Made by a program: the position numbers and the translations under genes
The notes under the pieces: model-generated
What the model was told of the DNA's origin: nothing
The model's database searches: none
The model's input: only the letters and a program-made list of their open reading frames with translations
Source: Candidatus Poribacteria bacterium
GTDB taxonomy: Bacteria; Poribacteria; WGA-4E; UBA9662
Assembly (NCBI GenBank): GCA_002699335.1
Contig: PACG01000009.1
Span: 1-22,730 of the forward strand
DNA length: 22,730 nucleotides
Direction: 5' to 3'
Shown here: positions 1 through 7,980 of the stretch, piece by piece
Numbering within the stretch: the stretch's first letter is position 1
Layout of the letters: every line of letters starts with the position of its first letter

Positions 1-140
1 CCCGCGCCCTGCTCGCCACAGTAGATTACCCGATTTCCAATCAGTTCTAGGATGGATTGGTAACGCACACAGACGGAGCGATTGCCGCCAACCATAATGC
101 CGAGTGTCCCTGCTGCAGAGCCGGCCTTGCCGCCGGTTAC
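1..140 (-). pseudogene. 3-hydroxyisobutyrate dehydrogenase family remnant (partial, runs off left edge)
   Basis: Reading the minus strand from 140 to 1 gives VTGGKAGSAAGTLGIMVGG, then YQSILELIGNRVIYCGEQGAG. This is the substrate-binding glycine motif and the end of the Rossmann half of the beta-hydroxyacid dehydrogenase family (3-hydroxyisobutyrate dehydrogenase, tartronate semialdehyde reductase), followed by the start of the C-terminal helical domain. Upstream in this frame the family resemblance fades and a TAA lies at 200-198, so the roughly 115-residue NAD-binding N-terminus is not present; the space is taken by a plus-strand membrane-protein gene. I read it as the truncated 3' part of a gene continuing left of the window. 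The family call is firm; the exact substrate cannot be told from this piece. A frameshift near 140 with the N-terminus decayed is the alternative to a clean truncation. Confidence 0.72.
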
Positions 141-227
141 AGCCTTATTGTTACGATCGAAGACGGGTTTATCGGTACCATCTGGCAGCTCTTGGAGTTA
201 TCGATCAATCAAGGCAAAACGACGGAA

Positions 228-1112
228 ATGATGATAATACTGGTTGCGATCTGCACTGGTTTGCTATTCTTCACCCAATTTATACCCGACGTCTCCTGGC
301 TGGTGCGAATTCCTTTTGCCATTACTATTGGTTATGGTGCCGGCCTTGCCATTCCGGCTACTGTCGAACAGGATATTTTCAAGCACATTTACAGCACTAT
401 TCGCTTCAACGAAACTCAATCCAGTCTTAAAGACAATATCACCGACCTGCTGAATCAGGGAGAGTCAACGGCTGATTTGCAGTTGCAGTTTAAGAATAAC
501 GGTCTGGTGCTGACACCAAAAGCTGAAATCGAAACCTTGAAAGCTAGTCGAAAATGGGAGATCCGAGATCACCTCCAACTCACTATCAACGACAGTCAAG
601 TCAACCAAGATAAACTGAACCAGAAGGAGGTACCAGATGGCCTTAAATCAGCTTTCGCTAAGGCTGGATTTGAGTTGTCACCCACTACCAAGGTCAAGAT
701 TTGGAAGCATGACCATCGTTGGCAGATAATGGACAATCGCACTTTTGATCTGCGACGATTCAATGGTAAATTGGTCTTGGATGAACAATGGGTCTACACT
801 GTCAAGCGGGAGATGAAGCCCAAAGAGACACAAGTTGAAGTACTCAATGTTTATGTCGATTTCTTTCACCGCGGTGGTTGGCAGGTCTTCAACATGTGTC
901 TGATTTTCGTAGGCGTAATTTGTACCTTAACCTACTTCTTCTTTTCGGTTGAGCATCGGGGTGTGGTAGGTGGTATCTCAAAAGTCGGCGTTATTTTTAT
1001 AATGGTCGGTTTCGGAGCCGCTTTTGGCAATACTGTTATGGGGCGAGTATCGCTCTTGATTGGTCGCGTTACGTTTCTCATTAAGGCTATTCCTAGTCTA
1101 TTTGGTGGTTAA
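228..1112 (+). CDS. uncharacterised membrane protein
   Basis: The predicted protein is about 294 residues from the ATG at 228. It has two hydrophobic helices at the N-terminus (starting MMIILVAICTGLLFF, then VRIPFAITIGYGAGLAIP), a soluble charged middle of roughly 170 residues, and two to three helices at the C-terminus that include FFFSVEHRGVVGG and FGNTVMGRVSLLIGR. The middle probably forms an extracytoplasmic or cytoplasmic domain between membrane hairpins. The frame stays open back to a TTG at 57, but 57-140 is antisense to a recognisable dehydrogenase remnant, so that extension is probably chance. ATG 228 (or 231) is the first start beyond it, although its ribosome binding site is weak; TTG 192 is another option. 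No enzyme motif or family with known function is recognised. The gene stands alone, 128 bases upstream of xylA. Confidence 0.7.
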   Translation: MMIILVAICTGLLFFTQFIPDVSWLVRIPFAITIGYGAGLAIPATVEQDIFKHIYSTIRFNETQSSLKDNITDLLNQGESTADLQLQFKNNGLVLTPKAEIETLKASRKWEIRDHLQLTINDSQVNQDKLNQKEVPDGLKSAFAKAGFELSPTTKVKIWKHDHRWQIMDNRTFDLRRFNGKLVLDEQWVYTVKREMKPKETQVEVLNVYVDFFHRGGWQVFNMCLIFVGVICTLTYFFFSVEHRGVVGGISKVGVIFIMVGFGAAFGNTVMGRVSLLIGRVTFLIKAIPSLFGG

Positions 1113-1240
1113 TATTGCAACCATTGGGACCCCAAACCGTCACTGCAAAGATGATCAGCCTTGATTATTTACTGTTTCATTGATCACTGCAAATTGTTAC
1201 AATATTTATCTACTATATTTTTACCCAGAAGGAGAAGATT

Positions 1241-2410
1241 ATGTCAGATCTATTCCAACCTAAACCTTCAGATCAATTTACCTTTGGCCTGTGGACCGTC
1301 GGCAACCCTGGACGTGACCCTTTCGGAGATGCGGTTCGCCCAACCGTTGCCCCTACCTATTCCGTCAAGAAATTAAGCGAATTGGGGGCTCATGGGGTTA
1401 ATTTACACGATAACGATTTGGTACCGTTTGATGCCACAGCCAGCGAACGAGATCAGATCGTCAAAGAGTTTAAGCAAGCACTGGAAGACTGCGGTATGAA
1501 AGTGCCGATGGCGACGACCAACCTCTTTTTCCACCCTGTTTTTCGGGATGGCGCCTTTACCTCCAATAATCCTAAAGTTCGGGCTTTCGCCGTCCAGAAA
1601 ACGATGTCAGCTATCGATTTGGGGGTGGAACTGGGAGCCGAGATCTACGTTTTCTGGGGTGGACGAGAAGGGACTGAAGTCGATGCGTCTAAGAATGGAC
1701 CAGATACCATCAAGTGGTTTCGGGACTCGATCAACTTTCTGTGCGACTACGTCAAAGATCAGGGCTATGACTTGAAGTTTGCCTTGGAAGCTAAACCAAA
1801 TGAACCGCGTGGCGATATCTATATGCCGACGACAGGCCATATGCTCCATTTTATCGAAACTCTGGATGATCCACCCATGGTTGGTGTCAACCCCGAATTC
1901 GCCCATGAAACCATGGCCGGGTTAAACTTTTTGCACGGTGTTGTTCAGGCCTTGGAAGCCGGTAAATTGTTCCACATTGATCTCAACGATCAAAAGATGG
2001 GACGTTTTGATCAAGACCTTCGATTTGGATCAGAAAACATTAAGGCGGCTTTCCTGCTCGTCAAATTACTGGAAGACGCTAATTGGGGCGGCATGAAACA
2101 CTTTGATGCCCACGCTTACCGAACCGAGGACGAAGAGGGAGTTTGGGATTTCGCCGCTGGTTGTATGCGCACCTACCTGATCTTAAAAGAGAAAGCCAAG
2201 CAGTTCAATGAGGACGCTGAAATCCAAGGGCTATTATCCGAAATTCAACCGAAAGACGCTGAACTAGAAGCTCTGATTTCTAGCTACAGCGCTGACAAAG
2301 CCAGTAAATTAAGAGGCAGAGACTTTGCGCCCGACCAAATTGCGGCCAAAGGCCACGCTTACGAAAAGCTAGATCAACTGACAATCGAGGTGCTGCTCGG
2401 CGTTCGGTAG
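1241..2410 (+). CDS. xylA: xylose isomerase
   Basis: The 389-residue product matches the short, Streptomyces-type (class I) xylose isomerases, cytoplasmic TIM-barrel enzymes that interconvert D-xylose and D-xylulose and also glucose and fructose. Every active-site residue of that class is present with a constant offset of two: Trp18, His56 and Asp59 (LHDND), Trp139, Glu183 and Lys185 ([10 protein letters not shown]), Glu219, His222, Asp247, Asp257, Asp259 and Asp289. The length is normal. The start is fixed by AGAAGGAG seven bases before the ATG. A small membrane-protein gene starts 9 bases after the stop and a Gfo/Idh/MocA gene follows, so the three are probably co-transcribed to the terminator at 3914. 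The enzyme should be active; whether xylose is the true substrate is not shown, because no xylulokinase or sugar transporter is next to it. Confidence 0.96.
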   Translation: MSDLFQPKPSDQFTFGLWTVGNPGRDPFGDAVRPTVAPTYSVKKLSELGAHGVNLHDNDLVPFDATASERDQIVKEFKQALEDCGMKVPMATTNLFFHPVFRDGAFTSNNPKVRAFAVQKTMSAIDLGVELGAEIYVFWGGREGTEVDASKNGPDTIKWFRDSINFLCDYVKDQGYDLKFALEAKPNEPRGDIYMPTTGHMLHFIETLDDPPMVGVNPEFAHETMAGLNFLHGVVQALEAGKLFHIDLNDQKMGRFDQDLRFGSENIKAAFLLVKLLEDANWGGMKHFDAHAYRTEDEEGVWDFAAGCMRTYLILKEKAKQFNEDAEIQGLLSEIQPKDAELEALISSYSADKASKLRGRDFAPDQIAAKGHAYEKLDQLTIEVLLGVR

Positions 2411-2419
2411 GTTAGTTAA

Positions 2420-2695
2420 ATGAGGAAAATGCGTCCAGGCAAGCCACCGTTGATTTTTCTCAGCCTGGTTTTAGTGTTCCAGTTTGGTACCCTGATCCTA
2501 TCAGTAAAGGGACACGACACTTCCTTGCCGCACCATACTGATGATTTTTCGCTAGACCAGCGAGCGGAATTACGAACAACCGTGATATTGGCTACAATAA
2601 TTTTCGTGATTATGATGGGCGTATTTATCTACTTGGCGGTTAGAAATCTACCGAAAGAGTCGGGCGACGTCGACGATTCCTCCCACAATAATTAG
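2420..2695 (+). CDS. small two-helix membrane protein
   Basis: The 91-residue ORF has a basic N-terminus followed by a hydrophobic segment at about residues 11-28 (a signal anchor or signal peptide), a polar stretch rich in His and Asp (HDTSLPHHTDDFS), a second strong helix at about 53-73 (TTVILATIIFVIMMGVFIYL), and an acidic, Asn-rich tail. It lies 9 bases after xylA and 27 before the oxidoreductase, on the same strand, which suggests one transcript. The ribosome binding site is weak (TAGGTTAG), so translation may be coupled to xylA. No family is recognised. The layout supports a real membrane protein, but any role in sugar uptake or sensing would be a guess. Confidence 0.6.
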   Translation: MRKMRPGKPPLIFLSLVLVFQFGTLILSVKGHDTSLPHHTDDFSLDQRAELRTTVILATIIFVIMMGVFIYLAVRNLPKESGDVDDSSHNN

Positions 2696-2722
2696 TTCTT
2701 ATCTTGGACAAGGAGTAATTTT

Positions 2723-3889
2723 ATGTCCCAACTCAAAGTTGGTTTGATCGGATGTGGTGGTATCTCCGGGGCCCACATGAGAGGCTACCAGGAGCTATGG
2801 CAAAAAGAGTTTCGGCTATTCGACATTGTGGCGGCAACAGATATTAATATTGATGCTGCTAAAACCAGGGCAGAACAGGCCCAGGAGATGCAAGGTGGTG
2901 ATTTGCCAAAAACCTACGACACCCTCGACGAGATGTTGGATCAACATCCCGAAATTGATTGTGTCGATGTCTGCACCTTGCATAGTGAACACCACAGATT
3001 AGCGATTAAAGCACTAAACGCTGGTAAACACGCGATTATCGAAAAGCCGTTGGGCATAACCATGCGAGCGGGTAAGCGAATCCTCGAAGCAGCTGAGCGG
3101 AACGATCTAATCTTGTCGGTGGCTGAAAACTACCGCTTAAGTGGGCACGAGCGCGCTAGGCGTTGGGCAGTTCAGCAAGGTATGATCGGCGACCTGAGGA
3201 TGTTTTTCTGGATAGATGTAGGTGAAAGTTTGGGCAAATGGGGGTGGCGGAACTTCAAGATGCAAGCTGGCGGCGGATGGGCCTTAGATGGAGGTGTTCA
3301 CTTCACCGATCTAATGCGTTTCAATCTTGGTGTTGAAGCGAAAGAGGTCTACGCTATCAACAAAGCCTACGAACCTTACCGGTACGGAGATGTTGGACAA
3401 CGAACAGATGGATACGAAGTAGACGTCGAGGATTGTATGATCTCGACCATAAAGTTTGACAATGGCATTTCAGCCCAGTGGACCTGGGTTGGCTCTGCCC
3501 CAGGACAAGGCTTCAACCGTAAAACTATCTACGGGTCGGAAGGAGCATTGGATTGGGGGTCTGGTCTCCATCCGCGCGATGGAGAGTCCATCAGTACGGA
3601 TGAACTGCACCAGCAGTTTATGGTTAGTCTCAGCGACGACGAAAAGGAATATTTTTTCCCTCGCGGAATTGGCGACACCATTGCCATCGAGTTGAAATAC
3701 TTTGCCGACGCCATCAATCAGGGAGGGCAGCCTGAGGTAGATGGTATGGAAGGTTACCGCTCCCAGGCTGTTTGTATGGCTGTTTATGAATCGGGTTACT
3801 TTGGGCGTGCCGTCACCATCGAAGAAATCGAGAACCTGTCTCTGGAAGGCTACCAAAAAGAGATCAATGACGAATTAGGAATTGAATAG
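2723..3889 (+). CDS. Gfo/Idh/MocA family NAD(P)-dependent oxidoreductase
   Basis: The 388-residue protein has the two-domain layout of this family. The N-terminal Rossmann fold begins with GLIGCGGISGAH (residues 7-18), with Asp40 after the second strand positioned for the dinucleotide ribose, and the family EKP motif lies at 107-109 (Lys108 is the conserved catalytic lysine). The C-terminal half has GGGWALDGGVHFTD at 183-196, where Asp189 and His193 fit the family's catalytic acid/histidine pair. These enzymes oxidise or reduce sugars, inositols and related polyols in the cytoplasm. The start is set by AAGGAG eight bases upstream. It is the last gene before a strong terminator and shares a probable transcript with xylA, so a sugar or sugar-derivative substrate is likely. 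The exact substrate is unknown. Confidence 0.92.
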   Translation: MSQLKVGLIGCGGISGAHMRGYQELWQKEFRLFDIVAATDINIDAAKTRAEQAQEMQGGDLPKTYDTLDEMLDQHPEIDCVDVCTLHSEHHRLAIKALNAGKHAIIEKPLGITMRAGKRILEAAERNDLILSVAENYRLSGHERARRWAVQQGMIGDLRMFFWIDVGESLGKWGWRNFKMQAGGGWALDGGVHFTDLMRFNLGVEAKEVYAINKAYEPYRYGDVGQRTDGYEVDVEDCMISTIKFDNGISAQWTWVGSAPGQGFNRKTIYGSEGALDWGSGLHPRDGESISTDELHQQFMVSLSDDEKEYFFPRGIGDTIAIELKYFADAINQGGQPEVDGMEGYRSQAVCMAVYESGYFGRAVTIEEIENLSLEGYQKEINDELGIE

Positions 3890-3913
3890 TCCTACGTCTT
3901 TGTTCAATACGGC

Positions 3914-3950
3914 AAAAGGCGGGTTGCCATGTGGCAACCCGCCTTTTTTT
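3914..3950 (+). terminator. intrinsic terminator of the xylA cluster
   Basis: GGCGGGTTGCCA (3918-3929) pairs perfectly with TGGCAACCCGCC (3932-3943), giving a GC-rich stem closed by a tiny loop. It is flanked by AAAA on the left and seven T on the right (3944-3950). It starts 25 bases after the oxidoreductase stop. The A-run opposite the T-run means the same hairpin could also act on minus-strand transcripts arriving from the flippase side. Confidence 0.95.
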
Positions 3951-4324
3951 ATGCCTTTAGTTTGCCGGAGGTTTTGTGATTCGGAATTACTCAACAGAAA
4001 AGTTCCAGCGTTTGAAGATTAGGCGAAAGTCTCTTAGGACTCGTTTTCTGGCCAAACCAAACTTGTGAAACGAGTTGATGCTTACTCCGGTGATTTTTAG
4101 TCTTAGTCGTATGTATGTCGATCGCTTAATCGTAGACCGTTGGATAGTTGAGATCCGGCCTTCCGTAGATTCGCTGAACTTCGCCGCAGGAAGTTGTTAC
4201 GGAAGTTATTTGTAATTTAAGATTATGGTTGCTCTCAGTTGTTGTCCAATTTTTTAGGGCCAGTATACTTAAGATTTAATCCTTCACAGTTTTGCTAAGG
4301 GGAGTTCATACTCAAGGTTTTTAT
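3951..4324. other. intergenic, no gene seen
   Basis: This stretch separates the plus-strand sugar cluster from the convergent flippase gene. I see no ORF with a start and ribosome binding site, no recognisable protein remnant in any frame I read, and no second terminator for the flippase transcript apart from the shared hairpin at 3914-3950. Confidence 0.5.
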
Positions 4325-5779
4325 CTAGACATAATCGTTGGTCGTAACCTTAAAGGGTCTAAGTTCTCCCCAGATCCACATCAAGCCGAAGTAAAAACCT
4401 GCAGCCGCTAAAACTCGGATCCAGATTGAGATAGAAGGGGTAAAGAATAAGCCGACCCCCATGACGGTTGTCACAATCAAGGCCTTCCAGATAAAACCGA
4501 TGTATTCGAGTCTCGAGATTGAGCGGCGAATATAAATCAGGCAAAGAAGCAATAAGAGAGCCTCACTAGCGATCATAGCTATCGCTGCTCCAACGTGCTG
4601 ATAGTGAGGAATCAGCATTAAATTTAGACCGAGGTTGGCTCCCACTGTTATTAGCATTAAGGTTGAAAAGGCCACACGTTTATCCGCGGCTCTTAGGACA
4701 GTGACCATCACTGTAGTTAGGAACGCCAATCCTCCTGCTATACTCAATAAGCCTAAAGCGGGGGCAATCTGTGCCCATTCTAGTTTGGGGAAAAACTGCT
4801 CGGCCACAGGCTCCGAGATTAGACCTAACCCGACGGCAAAAGGAATCCCCAGAATTACCATCCATCGAACGGCATCGGTATAAATATAGCGGAATTGAAC
4901 TGTCTTTCGCTCAAAGGCCCTGGACATGACGGGGAAGGCAGCGCTCATATAGGCACCTGGCAAAATGGTGAAGGCGTTAACGATGGTGAAAGCCAGGCCA
5001 TACCAGGCATTGGTAGACTGTGCTTCGCGTACATCTGGAATCAGCTTCGACAGTAATATCATATCCAATCGAAAGTAGATCAAATTAAAGATGTTACCAA
5101 GTGCGAAGGGGAGAGCTTGCACCATCAGGGATCTCCAGATCTGCAGATCGAAGCGGAAAGAAAAAGGGACGAATCGAAGACGAACAATCGCCAAATTTAG
5201 AATCAGATTTAGAATACTGCCGATCAAAACGACGATGCTGAATCCAATCAGATCTGTTATCTCAAACCAGATTAGTCCACCACCAACCAGTACTACTGTC
5301 AATCTTTCGGCAATTACAGTGAACGATTCGTACTTCATCTTTTCAAAAGCCCGAAATAGGCAACGATAGAGTTGTGCCAACCCGTTAATCAGTTCGGCCA
5401 CTCCTAGTAGTATAATCAGTTGAAAGGTTAGCTTCGTATACTTGAGCCAGATGCCGACTCCAACCATTAGGCAAAAAGCAATAACCGAGAGTAGAAGTCG
5501 AATCACCATCGCATTACCAACGTAGTCCCGTGCTAAATGGCGATGAAGCGTCATCTCTCGAATCAGCGGGGCTTGCATTCCAAGCTCGGTCACGCTGGCA
5601 ACTAGACTGGTAACGAAAACAGCTAGAAAATAACAGCCGATGTCTGTTTCGGTAATGATGTTCGGTTTTTGTGGAAGAATAAAAACGGTCAGGATTAGCG
5701 ATAGAAAGCGGGCAACTAAATGGGCCGAGAAAAGGGCTGATGCATTGCGTAGTATCTCACTATTCCTAGTGTTGTTCAT
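4325..5779 (-). CDS. polysaccharide/O-antigen flippase family membrane protein (Wzx/MATE-like)
   Basis: The 484-residue protein is hydrophobic throughout, with about 12-14 membrane helices spaced as in the polysaccharide biosynthesis (Wzx, MurJ-like, MOP superfamily) exporters. The N-terminal pattern (RNASALFSAHLVARFLSLI), the early 'GCYFLAVFVTSLVASVTELGM' type helix followed by REMTLHR, and Arg/Lys-rich cytoplasmic loops (RAFERKT, RRSISRLEY) fit that family. Such proteins flip undecaprenyl-linked oligosaccharides to the periplasmic face of the inner membrane. Its ATG (5779-5777) overlaps the tsaB stop as ATGA, so it is translationally coupled to tsaB. No glycosyltransferases or polymerase are adjacent, so the substrate glycan is unknown. 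The length is normal and the ORF is unbroken. Confidence 0.85.
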   Translation of the reverse strand: MNNTRNSEILRNASALFSAHLVARFLSLILTVFILPQKPNIITETDIGCYFLAVFVTSLVASVTELGMQAPLIREMTLHRHLARDYVGNAMVIRLLLSVIAFCLMVGVGIWLKYTKLTFQLIILLGVAELINGLAQLYRCLFRAFEKMKYESFTVIAERLTVVLVGGGLIWFEITDLIGFSIVVLIGSILNLILNLAIVRLRFVPFSFRFDLQIWRSLMVQALPFALGNIFNLIYFRLDMILLSKLIPDVREAQSTNAWYGLAFTIVNAFTILPGAYMSAAFPVMSRAFERKTVQFRYIYTDAVRWMVILGIPFAVGLGLISEPVAEQFFPKLEWAQIAPALGLLSIAGGLAFLTTVMVTVLRAADKRVAFSTLMLITVGANLGLNLMLIPHYQHVGAAIAMIASEALLLLLCLIYIRRSISRLEYIGFIWKALIVTTVMGVGLFFTPSISIWIRVLAAAGFYFGLMWIWGELRPFKVTTNDYV

Positions 5780-6468
5780 GAAGGCTCTTTTGGATGGGAT
5801 ACGCCTTGACGAATGTAGTTGGGGACAATTGTGAAGCAGTCGTCCGTGTCTGACGAGACTAGACGCTCCAGGCCGAGCCAGGCCACATTAATGCCGCGCG
5901 GAATCCTAAAAGGTAGATCTGCAAAGCTAATAGAGTTAGATTGATCAGAACTGAGTAGATCTCCTATCCGGTCAGCGTAACGGTCCAGGCCACTACCGGA
6001 AAAGATAGCAGGGGGCGTCACACGGGTAAGTAGATCTTGGATTGGTAGACAGAGATCGTCGCTCTGTCGTTCCCATTTACCACCGCCTCTAAAGGTTGCC
6101 CCATAGACTTCGTCTCGCCGGGCATCCAACACAACACAGATCTGAGACTCGACATGGCGCAGGTTATAAGCTATTGCGGCTAGGGTCGACACCCCTACGA
6201 TCGGTTTTTGGATAGCGTAACAAATCGTCTTTGCTGTCCCGACGCCAATTCGAACTCCTGTAAAGGAGCCTGGGCCAACAGATACCGCTACGGCATCGAT
6301 CTCTTGGATGCTGAGGTTTCCCCATTTCAGCGTCTGGTCAATGACTGGCATCAGTCTAGCGGAGTGGTGGCGGGGGATGTCTAATGCCTGTTCAGCGATT
6401 AGCTTATCTCCGTCGATTAAGCCCACGCTACCGATCGGTGTCGAAGTTTCAATCCCGAGTATTTTCAT
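5776..6468 (-). CDS. tsaB: tRNA threonylcarbamoyladenosine biosynthesis protein TsaB
   Basis: The 230-residue protein carries the TsaB hallmarks: N-terminal ASKHA strand MKILGIETST with GSVGLIDG, HSARLMP at 35-41, and SVGPGSFTGVRIG at 63-75, followed by an LDARRDEVYGA-type strand. It lacks the metal-binding HxxxH of its partner TsaD, as expected for TsaB. TsaB is the scaffold that joins TsaD (and TsaE) to transfer threonylcarbamoyl to A37 of ANN-decoding tRNAs in the cytoplasm, a nearly universal housekeeping step. The ATG follows GGAATGGA. The stop overlaps the flippase start by 4 bases. Divergent from it lies a tRNA-Ala gene; tsaD, tsaE and rimI are not in the window. Confidence 0.95.
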   Translation of the reverse strand: MKILGIETSTPIGSVGLIDGDKLIAEQALDIPRHHSARLMPVIDQTLKWGNLSIQEIDAVAVSVGPGSFTGVRIGVGTAKTICYAIQKPIVGVSTLAAIAYNLRHVESQICVVLDARRDEVYGATFRGGGKWERQSDDLCLPIQDLLTRVTPPAIFSGSGLDRYADRIGDLLSSDQSNSISFADLPFRIPRGINVAWLGLERLVSSDTDDCFTIVPNYIRQGVSHPKEPS

Positions 6469-6485
6469 TCCATTCCAATTTTTTC

Positions 6486-6514
6486 TTGCATCTAAAATTA
6501 TATTTGGATAAAAT
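6486..6514 (+). promoter_or_regulatory. sigma70-type promoter upstream of tRNA-Ala
   Basis: TTGCAT (6486-6491) and TAAAAT (6509-6514) are separated by 17 bases, pointing to a start near 6521 and a leader of about 40 bases before the tRNA. The leader holds a short inverted repeat AAGGAA/TTCCTT (6529-6543). The site sits in the divergent gap between tsaB and the tRNA. It is a sequence match only. Confidence 0.45.
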
Positions 6515-6560
6515 ATTTACTCCTCGCTAAGGAAGTATTCCTTTTGACGAGGGCCAAGGT

Positions 6561-6636
<76 letters not shown>

Positions 6637-6704
6637 TTTTTCTTTGTCCCCACATTTCTTCCTCTCATCCCTAAATCAGGATTCGCACCTAACACGAAAC
6701 AGAC

Positions 6705-6956
6705 ATGGAAAAAATACGTGAGCTCTCTGCACTTCTGCAAGCGGGCATTGAAGAATACGATGAGCAACTTCAAACGCTCCAACAAGAGCGTTTGAAGTAT
6801 ATCCGTCTCTCGGTCACAGATGGTTTTGGCGACACTGAGGGAGATTCTAAAAACTCCTGGTTGTTGCATCTACAGCAACTGGAAGAATCTTTGGGGGTTC
6901 GATTGACAAGTATACGGCAAGCGATCCAGAATGCTGCCAAAGTGCTGGGTGACTAG
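6705..6956 (+). CDS. small coiled-coil hypothetical protein
   Basis: The ORF encodes 83 residues. The N-terminal half (residues 1-35) and the C-terminal third (about 53-80) have heptad-like spacing of Leu/Ile with Glu, Gln and Arg (for example LQTLQQERLKYIRL and LHLQQLEESLGVRL), suggesting two helices joined by a Gly/Asp-rich linker. No signal peptide or membrane segment is present. There is no good ribosome binding site before the ATG. Its last 87 bases overlap the 3' end of the convergent lipoprotein gene, whose own C-terminus is doubtful, so the overlap may be an artefact of that gene's decay. Protein-like composition makes it a plausible gene; the function is unknown. Confidence 0.5.
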   Translation: MEKIRELSALLQAGIEEYDEQLQTLQQERLKYIRLSVTDGFGDTEGDSKNSWLLHLQQLEESLGVRLTSIRQAIQNAAKVLGD

Positions 6957-7651
6957 CCTGTAAATCGGAAAAACCGCCATTTTCTCCCGTCGAGAAGTCG
7001 ATCCGCCACGATAAAGTTTTCCCTCCATTAAATTTCCAGTCGCAGCCTGATCCAGATTGAAATCGACTGAAAATCTTTCAAAGTCGATGGTTTCATATCT
7101 CCATATCTCCTGGTAAGGCGTTTGAGGTGTTGAATCCGACGACACAGAATTTAGGACATCCTCTTCATCATGGACGAACAGGCGCAGGGAGTAACCTCCT
7201 AGTTGATCAGTTCCAAGCCAACGAAAAGTCGGATGATGTTCTAATTTGGCTTGGTCTTTGGGAGCAACAGGTGCCGGCTTCCGAATCAATGTATAAGCCA
7301 CTGGCTCAGAAAGAGGTCCCTGTTGTTGATCTGCATTTACAGATGCGACCCGACAAATTGACTCAACTTCCAGTGGAGCAGTCTCATCTTCCCAGCGAGT
7401 TTGGTTTTGGCCGATCTTTGCTAACAAAATCTGCTCTCGGCCAGCACTTGTTCGATAAATCCGGTAGCTATCTAATCCAAGCTTCGGTTTGATCGCCACC
7501 GAATCAGAAGGCCGTCGGTTTCGGTTAATGGCTCGATCTGTTCAATGATAGGCGGTACGAGCAGATTTACTTCAATTACTTCTTGATCACAACTGGTTAA
7601 ACATATATAAAAGACGAGTAACAGAAGATTGTACCTTGGACAAAATGACAT
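6870..7651 (-). pseudogene. lipoprotein with fibronectin-III-like region, frameshifted
   Basis: Two minus-strand frames join into one protein. The first starts at ATG 7651 with a lipoprotein signal peptide (MSFCPRYNLLLLVFYICLTSC, lipobox LTSC) followed by VPPIIEQIEPLTETDGLLIRW. It then runs out of frame near 7496 and the next frame continues with AIKPKLGLDSYRIYRTS, a typical fibronectin III strand pattern. Restoring one G (TGGCG to TGGGCG) gives a seamless IRWAIKPK. A second one-base loss in the A-run at 7017-7020 is possible: after it the alternative frame reads KTLSWRIDFSTGENGGFSDLQ, more protein-like than the Arg-rich annotated tail. The product would be an outer-surface or periplasmic lipoprotein of about 250 residues with no enzymatic motif. 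Either a recent pseudogene or a sequencing error; the precise 3' end is uncertain. Confidence 0.65.
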
Positions 7652-7980
7652 TAGCCATTATGTAGGATACGGTACACTTGGGATATGAACACTCATCAAT
7701 AACATCTCCTAGGACGACAGAAACGATCAAGGAGCTAAGCCGATTGTAGCCGAAGTGATTGTACCTTTGCAATAGTTTCAGCGGAACCATTACAATAGCT
7801 TTAAAGATTGAAAAATATAATCAACTGAGTTCGGATTGTCCGCTTGTTTTTTACTTTTTATGCCCCCAAAAGAAGCTAAAGTTTACATTGGAGAAATCAG
7901 GGGAATTTCGATTGTAGTTTGCAAATTATTCGCTGCGCTCTTGAGTTAGAGGTAGCAAATTGAAAATTGGGAGGTAGCTC
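7652..7980. other. divergent intergenic region, no gene seen
   Basis: This 329-base gap lies between the start of the minus-strand lipoprotein gene and the pectate-lyase-like gene, so it should hold promoters for both. I do not see a convincing -35/-10 pair or a structured leader. The only clear signal is the ribosome binding site GGGAGGT at 7969-7975. Confidence 0.4.

Noticed and set aside
57..227. N-terminal extension of the membrane protein from TTG 57
   Set aside because: It is antisense to a clear dehydrogenase motif, has a non-ATG start and no ribosome binding site.
6529..6543. Short inverted repeat AAGGAA/TTCCTT as a regulatory hairpin or terminator
   Set aside because: The stem is only six AT-rich pairs with a 3-base loop; too weak to claim a function.
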